DNA of 64,000 nt from Candidatus Woesearchaeota archaeon (lineage in GTDB: Archaea; Nanobdellota; Nanobdellia; Woesearchaeales; UBA9642). The position numbers were made by a program, and so were the translations under genes. This document shows, piece by piece, positions 63,878-64,000 of this stretch. The notes under the pieces were generated by a model that was not told where the DNA came from, did not search any database, and was given only the letters and a program-made list of their open reading frames with translations. Every line of letters starts with the position of its first letter. Position 1 is the first letter of the stretch. Location of the stretch: positions 124,001 to 188,000 of the forward strand of contig BPGB01000002.1 of NCBI GenBank assembly GCA_026002815.1. Reading direction: 5' to 3'.

Positions 63878-64000
63878 ATGTTAACTCATTTTTTATGTCC
63901 TATCTGTAATAAAATTTATAAAGTAAATAATGGACGATTATTTGGTAATGAATTAATTGTATGTAAGTTTTGTTTTGAATATGAAGAAAAACAGAAAAAA
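63878..64000 (+). CDS. zinc-ribbon protein, 3' end outside window
   Basis: 41 codons are visible. FLCPICNKIYKVNNGRLFGN and VCKFCFEYEEK give the same Cys4 layout as the 39607 and 62464 products. GGAG precedes the ATG. Confidence 0.45.
   Translation, partial: MLTHFLCPICNKIYKVNNGRLFGNELIVCKFCFEYEEKQKK

Overview
This window looks like part of the genome of a large, AT-rich, tailed phage of the T4-like (myovirus) lineage. The head genes follow T4 gene order: portal, small head/core proteins, gp21-type prohead protease, coiled-coil core proteins, major capsid protein. They sit with a gp41-type helicase, a family B DNA polymerase preceded by a possible gp62-type clamp-loader subunit, and promoters carrying the T4 late element TATAAATA. 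A lipobox protein, a Sec-signal protein and a heptosyltransferase-like enzyme point to a Gram-negative host. All names come from reading motifs; no database was searched.

Layout. (1) 1-0.86 kb, + strand: 3' part of a homing endonuclease, closed by a bidirectional terminator. (2) 0.94-10.6 kb, - strand: morphogenesis block with capsid, core proteins, protease, a portal interrupted by an HNH intein, and a very acidic repeat protein. (3) 10.7-15.2 kb, - strand: operon driven by a consensus sigma70 promoter and running bS21-like ribosomal protein, GroES, a zinc protein, a proteasome-fold hydrolase, a TGT/DpdA-like enzyme and the DnaB-type helicase. (4) 15.8-36.8 kb, - strand: polymerase, glycan-modifying enzymes, deaminase, an ATP-dependent ligase next to a LigD-polymerase-like protein, methyltransferase, GT9, PAAR spike tip, Nudix, two tandem GT-A enzymes, and large tail-fibre-like Ig/cadherin-type reading frames that appear frameshifted. 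(5) 36.9-64 kb, + strand: accessory region with SpeD, eleven intact tRNA genes and one chimeric tRNA remnant, many small duplicated unknown genes, an HNH endonuclease, a DarG-type macrodomain, a pentapeptide-repeat protein and ThyX.

The most unusual content is RNA. Five complete copies (37284-37655 and 48250-48491) and one partial copy (about 40657) of a roughly 110-130 nt structured element share an invariant core, while their helices change sequence but stay paired. Three + strand transcripts start at a near-identical TATAAATAAGTGA promoter and begin with a hairpin whose 11-nt loop pairs downstream as an H-type pseudoknot. A further structured RNA of about 430 nt follows tRNA-Leu at 58.0 kb and ends in an intrinsic terminator. 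A 1.2-kb gene-free stretch (37.66-38.88 kb) holds three 18-bp iteron-like repeats and a 58-bp tandem repeat and could be an origin.

Much of the DNA is strongly AT-rich, but the capsid gene, several + strand genes and the RNA elements form sharp GC-rich islands. At least eight small + strand genes or fibre segments are interrupted by indels, mostly in homopolymers, or by in-frame UGA. This may be real gene decay or residual sequencing error, and only the reads can tell.
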